From the NCBI RefSeq assembly GCF_015159595.1, contig NZ_CP063304.1, positions 3,454,435-3,518,434 of the forward strand: 64,000 bases of DNA, written 5' to 3'. Below, one piece after another: positions 24,453-33,811 of the stretch. Numbering within the stretch: position 1 is the stretch's first letter; each line of letters opens with the position of its first letter. This stretch comes from Blautia liquoris. Its GTDB lineage: Bacteria > Bacillota > Clostridia > Lachnospirales > Lachnospiraceae. The notes beneath the pieces were generated by a model. That model was not told where the DNA came from, did no database searches, and saw only the letters and a list, made by a program, of their open reading frames with translations. The position numbers were made by a program, and so were the translations under genes.

Positions 24453-25569
24453 AAATAAAAGACAATTTGATTATACCCGTTTACAAATTAAAATTTTGTT
24501 TGCCCTGATTGGAGTAATAGCCGCCTCCCTTTTTGCTTTTGTTCTAATGTACTTTTTCCATTGGAATAGCATCGGCGGAAGATGGATTACTCAGATAGCA
24601 GCAGATTTCCTTCAAGTGGGTCTTTTCGTGGTACAAAATATATACCCTCCATTTTTCATCTTGTTAGTATTGCTTATCTGTGCAGGGCTTTTTTTTATAA
24701 TTCGCGCATTTTTGCGCTATGTTACCAAGCCACTGTCCGATGTTGAGCAGAGTCTGGGAATGCTTCTCATCGACAATTCCGAGGAAATCCGCCTGCCGGA
24801 AGAACTCACTGCCATCACCCAAAGGCTAAACGCCATGAAACAAACCTTGGAACGACGGAAGCTGGAAGCGCAATCAGCCGAACAACGTAAAAATGAGCTC
24901 GTGGTGTACCTTGCACACGACATTCGCACTCCACTTACTTCTGTAATAGGATATTTAAGTTTGCTGGAAGAAGTGGAAAATATGCCACTGGAGCAGAGAA
25001 AAAAGTACACACATATTGCGCTCGACAAATCATACAGACTGGAAAAAATGATCAATGAATTTTTTGAAATAACCCGGTATAATCTACAACAAATCCAAAT
25101 AGAAAAAATGGATATAGACCTCTACTACATGTTGGTACAATTAACTGATGAACTGCTGCCCATTTTGTCAAGCCACGGAAACACTGCCGTTTTACATGCA
25201 GACGAAGAATTAATGATCTATGGCGATTCTGAAAAGCTGGGGCGGGTTTTTACCAATGTTCTGAAAAATGCAGCTGCTTATAGCTTCCCGAATACAGAAA
25301 TTCACATCATAGCCCAAAAAAGCGAAGATACTGTAACAATCACATTTCAAAACACGGGAGATACCATACCCCCTGAAAAATGCGCCACTATATTTGAAAA
25401 GTTTTATCGTCTTGATGAAGCTCGAACAAGCGATACCGGAGGGGCAGGATTGGGACTTGCAATTGCTAAAGAGATTATTATTTTGCATGGTGGTTCAATT
25501 ACTGTGGAAAGTCATGAACATCTAACTTCTTTTGTTATTACACTTCCGTTAAATCACACCGCATCTTAG
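24442..25569 (+). CDS. sensor histidine kinase, VanS-like
   Basis: 375 residues. Two membrane helices (about 17-38 and 58-90), a short HAMP-like linker, then the dimerisation box with His159 (VVYLAHDIRTPLTSVIGYL), N box NVLKNAAAYS and G box GGAGLGLAIAKEI. It should phosphorylate the VanR-like partner. The TTG start is inside the regulator gene and follows TAGGA. The very short extracellular loop suggests sensing in or near the membrane. Confidence 0.9.
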   Translation: MKAKNKRQFDYTRLQIKILFALIGVIAASLFAFVLMYFFHWNSIGGRWITQIAADFLQVGLFVVQNIYPPFFILLVLLICAGLFFIIRAFLRYVTKPLSDVEQSLGMLLIDNSEEIRLPEELTAITQRLNAMKQTLERRKLEAQSAEQRKNELVVYLAHDIRTPLTSVIGYLSLLEEVENMPLEQRKKYTHIALDKSYRLEKMINEFFEITRYNLQQIQIEKMDIDLYYMLVQLTDELLPILSSHGNTAVLHADEELMIYGDSEKLGRVFTNVLKNAAAYSFPNTEIHIIAQKSEDTVTITFQNTGDTIPPEKCATIFEKFYRLDEARTSDTGGAGLGLAIAKEIIILHGGSITVESHEHLTSFVITLPLNHTAS

Positions 25570-25690
25570 TATTTTCTTAGGAATTTATCAAGAAAGTATT
25601 AAATTTGAGGCGGTACAGATGAGTTATACTGTAGTTAATAAATTGCGAAGATTTTATATTCAACTACAGTATAAAAACGGGGGACATTTC

Positions 25691-27118
25691 ATGGACATTA
25701 TTACAATTTTTCAAGTATTGCTCCGATGGGGTGTATTTGCACTCATCGGAGGCCTTTTATTAGCGCTTACCATTTTTGCAGGCTACATGATCTATAAAAA
25801 GGCGTTTCATGGTCAGAGGAGTATGTCAAAAACGCAGGGTATTATCCTGTTTTTTTTATCCTGTTGGCTGTTGCTGGTATTGGCGCTGACCACCTTAAGC
25901 CGCGGCGCAAACTTTACCGACAGCTTCAATATTGACTTTTTCAGCGCCTACGTCAACGCATGGAATAAGTGGTCGATCAGCGAATTACAGCTTATTATCT
26001 TCAACATGCTGATGTTTACGCCGTTGGGATTTTTATTGCCGCTTTTCTGGAAGAAAGCAGAGAAGTTTGAGGTAATCTTTTTCGTGTCTGTCGGGCTGAC
26101 TGTCTGTATTGAAATCCTACAATTATTGACGGGAACGGGGATATTCGAGCTGGATGATCTATTTCACAACTGCATTGGAAGCCTATTTGGATACTTTTGT
26201 ACCATGGCAGTGCTTTCCGTTATCAGGGAAAAGCGCATTCGTTTGGCTCCCATTGGCAAAGTGCTAATATTCCCATGTTTCATTGGAATGATCATCGGCA
26301 CCGTGTCTTTGGTTTATGCGCGGCAGCCTTACGGAAACATGCCCATTCTTCCTGCGGTAAGGCAGGATATGTCAAGGACTCAGATTACCACTGACCTCTC
26401 CTTAGCAGATCAACCGGCCACGGCCTCCCTATACAAAAACGCCTATACGGGGGATCAGGATTATATAGAACGAATGGCAGCTCAGCTTTCCGAATCGGAA
26501 GAGGTTACCTTTGCCGGTATTCAACGACGTGAAGGCGAAAACCGTGTTTACACGGGCAAAAACCCCACCAGTGAGGAGGTTCAGCTCAACTTCTTTTTTA
26601 GGACAGGACATTGGCGCTACACAACATGGCATGATACCACCAAGTTGACGGTGGAAGCGGCAAAGAACCGTGGGGCCTTTTATAAAAACTGGCTAAAGGA
26701 AAGTGGATTGCTTCCCGATACCGCTGTTTTTACATTACAAAACAACGATACGCTTCGATGGGACGTACCGGAAAAGAACAACCTGTCAATTGCCAAAACC
26801 GCATTTACATCCGGCTCTGTCCTCATGCAGTTTGACAGCAATTTGGAGCTTGCGTCCATGGATTATGGAATCAGCTGGAATGAATATGTAACAACGGAAG
26901 AAATTATTTCTCCCAAAGCGGCCTTTGAACAGGTTGAAGATGGAAACTTTGAACAATATGTCCCCTTCCGGCAAGGAGATATCCTGTGGGTAAAAGAATG
27001 TAAGCTCACTTATGTTTACGATACCAAAGGATTTTATCAGCCTGTTTATCGATTTACCGGATATATCAACAATAAGGATAATTCATGGGATTGTCAGATC
27101 CCTGCTTTGGCAAGATAA
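25691..27118 (+). CDS. VanZ-family protein with long extracytoplasmic domain
   Basis: 475 residues. The first 220 are membrane helices with VanZ landmarks (FNMLMFTPLGFLLPLFWKK, ICIEILQLL-like helix, ELDDLFHNCIGSLFGY). VanZ proteins in glycopeptide operons give low teicoplanin resistance. The remaining 250 residues follow one last membrane helix and are polar, presumably outside the cell, with no motif I recognise. Ordinary VanZ proteins are about 160-200 residues, so the C-terminal part is an added domain. Start 25691 follows GGGGGAC; it lies 121 bases after vanS. Confidence 0.75.
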   Translation: MDIITIFQVLLRWGVFALIGGLLLALTIFAGYMIYKKAFHGQRSMSKTQGIILFFLSCWLLLVLALTTLSRGANFTDSFNIDFFSAYVNAWNKWSISELQLIIFNMLMFTPLGFLLPLFWKKAEKFEVIFFVSVGLTVCIEILQLLTGTGIFELDDLFHNCIGSLFGYFCTMAVLSVIREKRIRLAPIGKVLIFPCFIGMIIGTVSLVYARQPYGNMPILPAVRQDMSRTQITTDLSLADQPATASLYKNAYTGDQDYIERMAAQLSESEEVTFAGIQRREGENRVYTGKNPTSEEVQLNFFFRTGHWRYTTWHDTTKLTVEAAKNRGAFYKNWLKESGLLPDTAVFTLQNNDTLRWDVPEKNNLSIAKTAFTSGSVLMQFDSNLELASMDYGISWNEYVTTEEIISPKAAFEQVEDGNFEQYVPFRQGDILWVKECKLTYVYDTKGFYQPVYRFTGYINNKDNSWDCQIPALAR

Positions 27119-27207
27119 CACTTGATGTTTTTGGATTTTTCAAGACGGATAGGAAGGCGCATATTGGGTTTTTATCTGGTTTGTATGCACCTTCATTACG
27201 AAATAAT

Positions 27208-27981
27208 ATGAATCAGTTACATCGCCTTACGGCCATCTTCTGTTGTGTCAAGGGTATGCATTATACACATTCACAAAAGAAATATTTGACGCGTCTCTAC
27301 ATCCTGAGTGTCCTGATGGCCGTGTTTCAGGCATATGCACAGGCTGAATTAAATATGATCCGAACTTGGTTTTCTATATGTCTAATCATCTATATACTGG
27401 ATATGAAGGAAAAAAATCCAGAAAGATATAAATGGACACTATGTGCTTATATCATTTATCAGGTTTTCGCCTGTATTATTAATGCTATTCTGGTTTTCCA
27501 AAGCAGCGCTTATTCAGAGACTTTTTTCATCTATCTCTTTCCTGCACTCATGGGGAGTATTTTTGCTTTGGATGGCGGACTTGTGTATGTTACCGTTGGC
27601 CTGGTCATATACCTTTTTCAAGATGATAAAGTGAAATTATCTGTGAGCTATAGCTTAGGTGTTGCTGCTTATACTTTTTTAATGGCATATCCGGTTATTC
27701 CAGCGGTTCTTTTTAGAATTCGGCAATTTTTTCCATTTGGTGATATCATAAGTGATGTTTTTACTTATCTGTTAGAAGCGATTATAGGAATTGAACCTAT
27801 GCAGATGAGCTCTGATCTGCTTCACGAAAGTTACCAATGGATGATGATATTTGCCTTACCTTTTGTGCTGTTATATAATGAAAAAAAAGGCCATAATTTG
27901 AAATGGTTTTTCTATATATTCTACCCAGTACATATTATTCTCTTCTGGTTCATTTCTCACAAAGTATTTGGCCTTGCATAA
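27208..27981 (+). CDS. TraX-like membrane protein, N-terminally short
   Basis: 257 residues and about eight membrane helices ending FFYIFYPVHIILFWFI, the characteristic C-terminal YPxH motif of TraX/acyltransferase-3-like proteins. The first part (HRLTAIFCCVKGMHYTHSQK) corresponds to the usual GRxxxPxFxFxxVEGxxxT region, but the preceding helix present in relatives is missing and the ATG lacks a ribosome binding site. It may be a slightly decayed gene, or translated from upstream. In conjugative plasmids TraX acetylates pilin; elsewhere the substrate is unknown. Confidence 0.55.
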   Translation: MNQLHRLTAIFCCVKGMHYTHSQKKYLTRLYILSVLMAVFQAYAQAELNMIRTWFSICLIIYILDMKEKNPERYKWTLCAYIIYQVFACIINAILVFQSSAYSETFFIYLFPALMGSIFALDGGLVYVTVGLVIYLFQDDKVKLSVSYSLGVAAYTFLMAYPVIPAVLFRIRQFFPFGDIISDVFTYLLEAIIGIEPMQMSSDLLHESYQWMMIFALPFVLLYNEKKGHNLKWFFYIFYPVHIILFWFISHKVFGLA

Positions 27982-28039
27982 GCATCCAAAATAATAAGTC
28001 CGACATCCTATTCAACCTTGTTGTTCAAGAAAGTAATGA

Positions 28040-28156
28040 TCATGAAAACGAATTAATTTCTTCTATGCTCATAAATACATCTTCAAATTTTAAGGATTCC
28101 CCGACCGCAAAAACGTCTTTTTCTAAATCATATGATAATTCGAGGCGTTCACGCAT
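28040..28156 (-). pseudogene. short decayed frame of unknown origin
   Basis: A 38-codon minus-strand frame (MRERLELSYDLEKDVF and on to a stop) without a good ribosome binding site. It overlaps the end of the IstB remnant by 8 bases. Its composition looks coding but I do not recognise it; it is probably the tail of a lost gene. Confidence 0.25.
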
Positions 28157-28410
28157 TCTTCGAATCACAAAGTATGGATTTTTTAACATTCAGTTTTGAC
28201 CCTTTGACACGATAGCTGTCACCCGTTATACTTAGCATATGGCAGTGATGAAGCAGCCGGTCAAGAATCGTTGTTGCCACAAGCTGTCCGGATATCATTT
28301 CATGATACAGTTGATCTACCAGTTCCTTTGCATTCACAAAAAGTACAGTTTTCCGAGTTCTTCAATCTTGTCTTTGTCCAGCGTATGATTGAAACTGTAA
28401 TCAATGTCAT
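28149..28410 (-). pseudogene. IS21-type IstB remnant, internally deleted
   Basis: Upstream (28410-28340) the frame reads DIDYSFNHTLDKDKIEELGK, resembling the N-terminal FDFSFQPSID..QIRELA region of IstB. It then stops, and a second frame reads ISGQLVATTILDRLLHHCHM and INGDSYR-like text, the C-terminal end of IstB. The ATP-binding centre between them is missing. The istA partner is absent. It is a scar of an IS21 element. Confidence 0.6.
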
Positions 28411-28429
28411 TCCGTGTTGCCGGCGAATC

Positions 28430-28461
28430 GGAGCAAACAGCGATTAGCAGGAGCAATTCTT
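28430..28461 (+). repeat. 32-base repeat, copy B, upstream of the cupin gene
   Basis: Second copy of the 22631-22662 repeat, 30 of 32 positions identical. Both are followed by ATTG-x-x-x-TATAATT and an AAATTGAATTTGGAGG-like stretch, so the whole upstream region (about 140 bases) looks like a diverged duplication. Confidence 0.8.
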
Positions 28462-28567
28462 TGTTCAATGACTCGTTAAGTGGACTTAAAAGTTTCTAAT
28501 TTTTAGATGGAATTGTGATATAATTGTTGTAGGATAAAAGATAAAATTGAATTTGGAGGGTTATCAT

Positions 28568-28897
28568 ATGCGCATAAACTTTAACGAAATAGAGGAGCAA
28601 AAGGTATCTGGAATGAATGGTGGCACGGGAGAAATGTCAGCCAAAATGTTTATGAACGAAAATGGTAAAATCATTCCATGCCGTATTCATGCGGGTGGCT
28701 CTATTGGTATTCACACTCATAAAACAAGTGATGATATTAACTATATCCTGTCAGGTTCCGGCAAAGCGATATGTAATGGTGTGGAAGAAGTTCTTGCTGC
28801 GGGAATCTGTCATATATGCCCGAAAGGTTCTGAGCATAGCATCATTAACACTGGTGATAATGATTTAGTTATGTTGACAGTTGTTGTAGAACGGTAA
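28568..28897 (+). CDS. cupin-domain protein
   Basis: 109 residues forming one cupin barrel. Motif 1 is GGSIGIHTHKTSDDINYILSG (His-x-His ... metal ligands) and motif 2 is CHICPKGSEHSIINTG. Small single-cupin proteins of this type are metal-binding isomerases, dioxygenases or sensors. Start 28568 has GGAGG at a spacing of 8. Its upstream region is shared with the GNAT gene at 22.8 kb. Confidence 0.85.
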   Translation: MRINFNEIEEQKVSGMNGGTGEMSAKMFMNENGKIIPCRIHAGGSIGIHTHKTSDDINYILSGSGKAICNGVEEVLAAGICHICPKGSEHSIINTGDNDLVMLTVVVER

Positions 28898-28963
28898 CTT
28901 AGAATCTGCGGAGGAGATGACTATATGGATTTGGCAGGAAAATTATCGAAAGGATAAAAAACT

Positions 28964-29332
28964 ATGGAATTTACTACAATTGAACAAAATGGTGTTAAGG
29001 TCACGATTGTTGCCAATGATGAGAAGATCATCACAGATATCCAGTCAGCATTGGATTTGCTGGCAACGGTAGACTATGAAACAGGAGCCAACAGAATCAT
29101 TCTCAACAAGGATACGGTGGACGATTCATTCTTTGTCCTGAGTTCAGGACTTGCCGGTGATGTTTTACAGAAATTTATCACCTATCATGTGAAAGTTGCT
29201 ATATATGGCGATTACAGTAAATATACAAGCAAACCATTGAAGGATTTTATTTACGAGTCGAACAGAGGCAATGATATTTTCTTTGTTTCAACAAAAGCGC
29301 AAGCTGTGGAGAAGCTAATCAATGCCCGATAA
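28964..29332 (+). CDS. DUF4180-family protein
   Basis: 122 residues, small alpha/beta protein matching DUF4180: IQSALDLLATVDYETGANRI, SSGLAGDVLQKFITYHVKVA, and PLKDFIYESNRGNDIFF. These resemble STAS/SpoIIAA-like folds and often occur near toxin, drug-response or MerR genes; function unknown. GAAAGGAT precedes the ATG. The kinase gene overlaps its end by 11 bases, so the two are translationally coupled. Confidence 0.8.
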   Translation: MEFTTIEQNGVKVTIVANDEKIITDIQSALDLLATVDYETGANRIILNKDTVDDSFFVLSSGLAGDVLQKFITYHVKVAIYGDYSKYTSKPLKDFIYESNRGNDIFFVSTKAQAVEKLINAR

Positions 29333-29837
29333 TAAGAATATGAAAAACATTTTTCTAATTGGTGGAACCATGGGCGTAGGGAAAACAACTGTCTGCGAGA
29401 TCTTGAAAAACAAACTGAATAACTGCGCCTTTCTTGATGGAGACTGGTGCTGGGACATGCATCCATTCCAAGTAACAGACGAAACAAAGCAGATGGTTCT
29501 GGAAAATATCTGTTTCCTTTTAAATAATTTCATCCAGTGCTCCGCTTATGAAAATATTGTATTTTGCTGGGTCATGCATGAACAAAGCATTATCGATACA
29601 ATCCTATCCCGCCTCGATACTAGTGACTGCAGCATTCATGTAATATCTTTGGTGTGCGGCGAACAGGCACTCCAAAAACGACTGCAGAAAGATGTCGATG
29701 CGGGAGTCCGAACGAAAGATGTGATCCAACGGAGCATAGATCGGATACCACTTTACGAAAAGCTGGATTCCGTTAAGGTGGATGTATCAAAAATTGATGC
29801 GATGCAGGCAGCAGAACTTATTTGCTCCATAAAATGA
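29322..29837 (+). CDS. P-loop nucleotide kinase-like protein
   Basis: 171 residues with a Walker A loop GGTMGVGKTT (residues 14-23) close to the N-terminus, a DGDW motif like that of shikimate/gluconate-type kinases or chloramphenicol phosphotransferase-like proteins, and a LID-type Arg-rich region (QALQKRLQKDVDAGVR). It probably phosphorylates a small molecule. Start 29322 has GGAG 9 bases upstream within DUF4180. The nearby cupin, DUF4180 and MerR genes suggest a stress or drug response set. Confidence 0.75.
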   Translation: MPDNKNMKNIFLIGGTMGVGKTTVCEILKNKLNNCAFLDGDWCWDMHPFQVTDETKQMVLENICFLLNNFIQCSAYENIVFCWVMHEQSIIDTILSRLDTSDCSIHVISLVCGEQALQKRLQKDVDAGVRTKDVIQRSIDRIPLYEKLDSVKVDVSKIDAMQAAELICSIK

Positions 29838-29964
29838 AGTCCGGAGAAGCCAGTTCCATGCCATCTCTCGCTACATGAAGCAGGAAAATACAATGATTAC
29901 CTAATAAAACAAACTTTCTCAATATATAAAGTAGAAGATTTATTTTTCCATTGCTTGGGCTTTC

Positions 29965-30798
29965 TTAAACACCATAATATTGTTGAATAGCTTCAGCTAC
30001 ATGCTTTGTTGTGCCAATACCGTATTGGTCATCCTGTGTTTCTGCAAGTTTTTGGTTTTGCAAATATTCATTTGCAAGGTCAAGTAAGAAATTCCTTGCA
30101 TTATCCATGTTTAACATTTGTTTATATAAGAATTCCAGCCTTGCTACTAAAAAATACGTATCCTCCTCGTTGACATCTTCTGGAAGTCTGGAAAATTCTT
30201 TATAAATATCATCAAGCTCTGCTCGCAAACTTTCCATATCCTGAATTGGCTTCTGTCCCTCTATAATCTTTTCTTTGCTTCCATACCATCTTAGCATGGC
30301 AGTTTTATTAGATTCATTGTTAAGTGTCTGTTTTAGTTTTTCTTGATATGCATCAATACTACCGCCGCCATATTTTTTTATGAATTCATTAAATTGTTCT
30401 TCAGATAAATCTTTCTTCATATTTTCAATAATCACGTTAACATCAATTTCATCGAACTCATTAAAATTCATGGTATTGACCCCTTTCATTACATCGGATA
30501 TCAACTCGATAATACCATTTAAGCGATTACGTTTCTTTTCAAGCATTGATTTTTGAACAGCCAAGAGCTGTTCTTTGTCGAGATATGAATGATCCATTAT
30601 ATTTTTAATATCCTTTAATGGTATTTCCAATTCTCTGAAGAACAGAATTTGCTGTAATCGCTCTAAGGCTTTTTGATCATAAAGCCGATATCCTGCTTTT
30701 GATAGTTCAGTTGGTTTTAACAACCCAATTTCATCATAGTATCGTAAGGTGCGGATGCTAATCCCAGTAATTTTAGAAATTTCCTTTACTGTATTCAT
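29965..30798 (-). CDS. MerR-family regulator with TipAS-like effector domain
   Basis: 277 residues. Residues 1-70 are a MerR winged helix (VKEISKITGISIRTLRYYDE, GYRLYDQKALERLQQI), followed by a coiled-coil dimerisation helix. Residues 120-277 resemble the TipAS antibiotic-recognition domain, which in Streptomyces TipA and Bacillus Mta-type proteins binds peptide drugs. GGGAGG precedes the ATG. It is divergent from nothing nearby and may regulate itself or the DUF4180 pair convergent with it. Confidence 0.85.
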   Translation of the reverse strand: MNTVKEISKITGISIRTLRYYDEIGLLKPTELSKAGYRLYDQKALERLQQILFFRELEIPLKDIKNIMDHSYLDKEQLLAVQKSMLEKKRNRLNGIIELISDVMKGVNTMNFNEFDEIDVNVIIENMKKDLSEEQFNEFIKKYGGGSIDAYQEKLKQTLNNESNKTAMLRWYGSKEKIIEGQKPIQDMESLRAELDDIYKEFSRLPEDVNEEDTYFLVARLEFLYKQMLNMDNARNFLLDLANEYLQNQKLAETQDDQYGIGTTKHVAEAIQQYYGV

Positions 30799-30855
30799 GT
30801 TGTACCTCCCAAACCCAATTATAAAGTGTTACGCTGCGAGAGTGTCAAGTAGATT

Positions 30856-33771
30856 TTAAACCGTTACATCACTTATTATATCCTGATATCGACGAGCAAA
30901 TTTTGCCAAAACAGAACGACAATCTCCTGTATACGCCTGAACCTTTTTCTGTGCATTCGTACTACCACATAAGGCTGCGGCAATAGCAACTGTCAATTCC
31001 AGATAAGACGAAAAAAACAAGGGCAATTCTTCAGGATCATATGTGTAAAAATTTCCGCCAATATTTTCCTGCTCTAATATATGCTCCAGAGCTTTTTTGG
31101 CCTGCGGTATTGGTCTCTTTGAAAAAACGTAGGCTAGATTAAAAATCCGCTCATAAAAAGGAACCTCAATCATATCACGCCGACTTGCATAATATGTAAT
31201 CTTACTAACATGCGGCTGTCCCCCAGCTGTGGCCACTGTCGCCGCTCGAATCAGAAGCTCGTCAAAATCAGCATCACCTATTTTTTCACTAACCAATATT
31301 AGCTGGTTGAGTTCCCAATAATCATTAATATCTCCCTGCACTCCATGCTTCACCGCATCGCATCGAGTTGAAATATCACTATTTTCATCTATAACCTCAT
31401 ATTTGATGAGATATTCCATCCTCTTTTTTAACAGTTCTGATCCCGATGCATCTCCAAACCAAGCCAGGCATTTTGCGTAAGTCATTTTTTTTGTTTCCAC
31501 TTCTGCTGTTGCAAAAGCATTACGTAAATAGGGCACAACTTCCTCCTCTTGCTGTAGAAGCACTTCAAGCAAACGATATGGATCTTTTTCATCAAGCTGG
31601 GTAACTGCCTCTTCTGCTCCTAACCGTTGCTGTTGTAAAAACTCTTTTGGTATAAGACCTTCCTCTTGCAGTTGCCCACAGACTTTTTCATAATCCGGAT
31701 CTTTTTCTTTTAAGTTACTTTTTCTAACTGCTATACCTAGTGCATAACCTGCATTTTGAACATCGGCATTCATCCGTACAGTTCCGACTACATCTCTCTC
31801 AGCTGAAATGGCCTTTCCACCAACAAATAATCCGGCTATACCAAGAGGTCTAAAACATCCAAATGGCAAAGCAATTTTATATATTTTTTCACAGCAGGCT
31901 AATCCCATGCGTGCTAACTCCGTCGATGTTCTTCCATGATTATCAATGGTGCTTTCTGCAACCGCAAAAAATTGGTGTGGCTGCTTACCAGATATTGCTT
32001 CTGCAAGTGTTAGATATTCTTCTCCAACAATACGCCGACCTTCGCGATAGGAAACCGGATTTGAAGAGTAATATGTACTATTATTTAACTGTGCCACCGT
32101 TGACGCACGCATCATATCTGTAAAACTTGTTACATCTACAGCATCGTAATCACCGCTGAAACGTTGCTCATGAAAAAGAGGTACATTTTTTTCGTCAATT
32201 CCCCATTGACTGAACGTCTGAGGTACGCCATCCTGTGGATCGCCATATTCAAATCTGCAGCCAGCCAATGCCGCAACATCTCCATTTCCACTTGTATCAA
32301 TCGTATTGGTTGCTTTAATATAACAAAGTCCCCAACTATCATTTACAAGAATCGTATGTAAACGCTCCTCCTTACAATACGCACCACAAACCACAGCTTG
32401 TAATAGCATTTTATCATTATTCTCATATGCCTCACTGTGGAACATAAGTGCAAGTGAATTACGATCTAATTGGTTTGGATCAGTCTTGTGGAGATTCAGC
32501 ACCTGTTTTTCAAAATCCTTCAAACGACGATTAAGTTTTTCTGTATGACCACCTCGATAACCATAATAATAATTCGGAACATGTCCCGCAGTACGAGTCC
32601 CCCCAAGCAAACTTTGTAATTCAACCCCAATATATTGCGAATCCTGACGAATTGCCTCAAGTGCGGCCATTCCCGAAGCACCCAGACCTACTATTGTAGC
32701 ATCTGTCAGATACAACGGTAATTCTGTTTCCATAAGCTGCAGCGGCCACATCTCAACGTCCATCCATACTATCGCTTCATCTTCCAATCTACACAACTGC
32801 TTTTGTTCCAACGCTTCTCCATAAAGATATAGCTGACTTGAAGTTGCCCCCTCTCGCTTATGAATTTTAGCGGCTAAGGATGCCGCCTCATTCATAAGAT
32901 TTATTAAATCTCTCTCTGAAAAATTAAAATGTAAGACATATGGGTTTTGATATATATTATCTATCACTGCCAATTGGGGAACCCACTCTTCCTCATACTC
33001 GACTGCTGCCTCAAAACCAATATTTTTCACTTCTACTTGCTCATTACCTGGGATTTTCCGTAATTGTCCAATAACATCTGCTGCAACACTCTTAACACGG
33101 TTTTCCTCTTTGCTGCGGGAAAATCTATCGCCAGCTGACATTTCATTCTTCATTAGAGCAATACTAAGCAGGGACGTATCTGCTCTCTTTGAATGATGAT
33201 AGTTTACGGAGCCATTCCAGTTTGCAGTTCCTGATAATCTTGTCTCCTTTGTCTTAATGTTTTCAACTTCTATTGTGTATGCACTGTGCAAAAGACGTGA
33301 AGGAGATTTCTCTATGCTCAGAATATGTCGGACAGTGTCTTCACCGGAACAATCCACCAAATGGCTCGCTTTAACTTGATACAGTCCATAACTATTTGCT
33401 AAAAGCACAGCAGACAATTGATTATATTCATCCGTAAATACACCTGCAAGACTACAGAAAAAGAGATACGGAATACTTTCTTCGCGAAGGCGCCGTAATA
33501 ACTGAGCTTTTGTTTCCCCTTGGTAGAAACAATATTCATTTTCAATCTGAACAGGCTGTAATGAAAACTCGGTCTGCCAAGCGGAAGTTTCTTCATCCGT
33601 TTCTGCATTCTTTTCAACATACATCTGATAACGGCCTACCATCTCATAACCAAGATAAGCCCTCTTCTCTACAACGAGTGGGTTACCGCCAGCTCGTTTA
33701 ACAGCCAATGCCAGTGCTATACCTGACAAACCGCCACCAATAATTACCGTATATGATTTTGAATAACTCAT
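30856..33771 (-). CDS. tandem FAD-dependent oxidoreductase (two FAD_oxidored-type modules)
   Basis: 971 residues. Two separate dinucleotide-binding starts are visible: VIIGGGLSGIALALAVKRAG at residue 9 and TIVGLGASGMAALEAIRQDS near residue 365. The second is followed by the GGTRTAGHV and YYGYRGGHTEKL pattern of FAD_oxidored proteins, then DTSGNGDVAALAGCRFEYG. The last 250 residues are helical and may be a HEAT-like scaffold. It heads no visible enzyme set but follows the two sugar permease genes on the same strand, so it probably oxidises or isomerises the imported compound. No secretion signal is evident. Confidence 0.72.
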   Translation of the reverse strand: MSYSKSYTVIIGGGLSGIALALAVKRAGGNPLVVEKRAYLGYEMVGRYQMYVEKNAETDEETSAWQTEFSLQPVQIENEYCFYQGETKAQLLRRLREESIPYLFFCSLAGVFTDEYNQLSAVLLANSYGLYQVKASHLVDCSGEDTVRHILSIEKSPSRLLHSAYTIEVENIKTKETRLSGTANWNGSVNYHHSKRADTSLLSIALMKNEMSAGDRFSRSKEENRVKSVAADVIGQLRKIPGNEQVEVKNIGFEAAVEYEEEWVPQLAVIDNIYQNPYVLHFNFSERDLINLMNEAASLAAKIHKREGATSSQLYLYGEALEQKQLCRLEDEAIVWMDVEMWPLQLMETELPLYLTDATIVGLGASGMAALEAIRQDSQYIGVELQSLLGGTRTAGHVPNYYYGYRGGHTEKLNRRLKDFEKQVLNLHKTDPNQLDRNSLALMFHSEAYENNDKMLLQAVVCGAYCKEERLHTILVNDSWGLCYIKATNTIDTSGNGDVAALAGCRFEYGDPQDGVPQTFSQWGIDEKNVPLFHEQRFSGDYDAVDVTSFTDMMRASTVAQLNNSTYYSSNPVSYREGRRIVGEEYLTLAEAISGKQPHQFFAVAESTIDNHGRTSTELARMGLACCEKIYKIALPFGCFRPLGIAGLFVGGKAISAERDVVGTVRMNADVQNAGYALGIAVRKSNLKEKDPDYEKVCGQLQEEGLIPKEFLQQQRLGAEEAVTQLDEKDPYRLLEVLLQQEEEVVPYLRNAFATAEVETKKMTYAKCLAWFGDASGSELLKKRMEYLIKYEVIDENSDISTRCDAVKHGVQGDINDYWELNQLILVSEKIGDADFDELLIRAATVATAGGQPHVSKITYYASRRDMIEVPFYERIFNLAYVFSKRPIPQAKKALEHILEQENIGGNFYTYDPEELPLFFSSYLELTVAIAAALCGSTNAQKKVQAYTGDCRSVLAKFARRYQDIISDVTV

Positions 33772-33811
33772 ATCTATACTCCTTCAACAACTAATATTTT
33801 TCTGGACGCGC

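Noticed and set aside
23748..27118. Vancomycin resistance operon
   Set aside because: Only VanR/VanS/VanZ-like genes are present; there is no D-Ala-D-Lac or D-Ala-D-Ser ligase, VanH, VanX or VanT.
28925..28957. 10-codon ORF with GGAGGAG site ahead of the DUF4180 gene
   Set aside because: The DUF4180 start has its own good ribosome binding site and there is a gap, so no coupling is needed; no regulatory residues are enriched.
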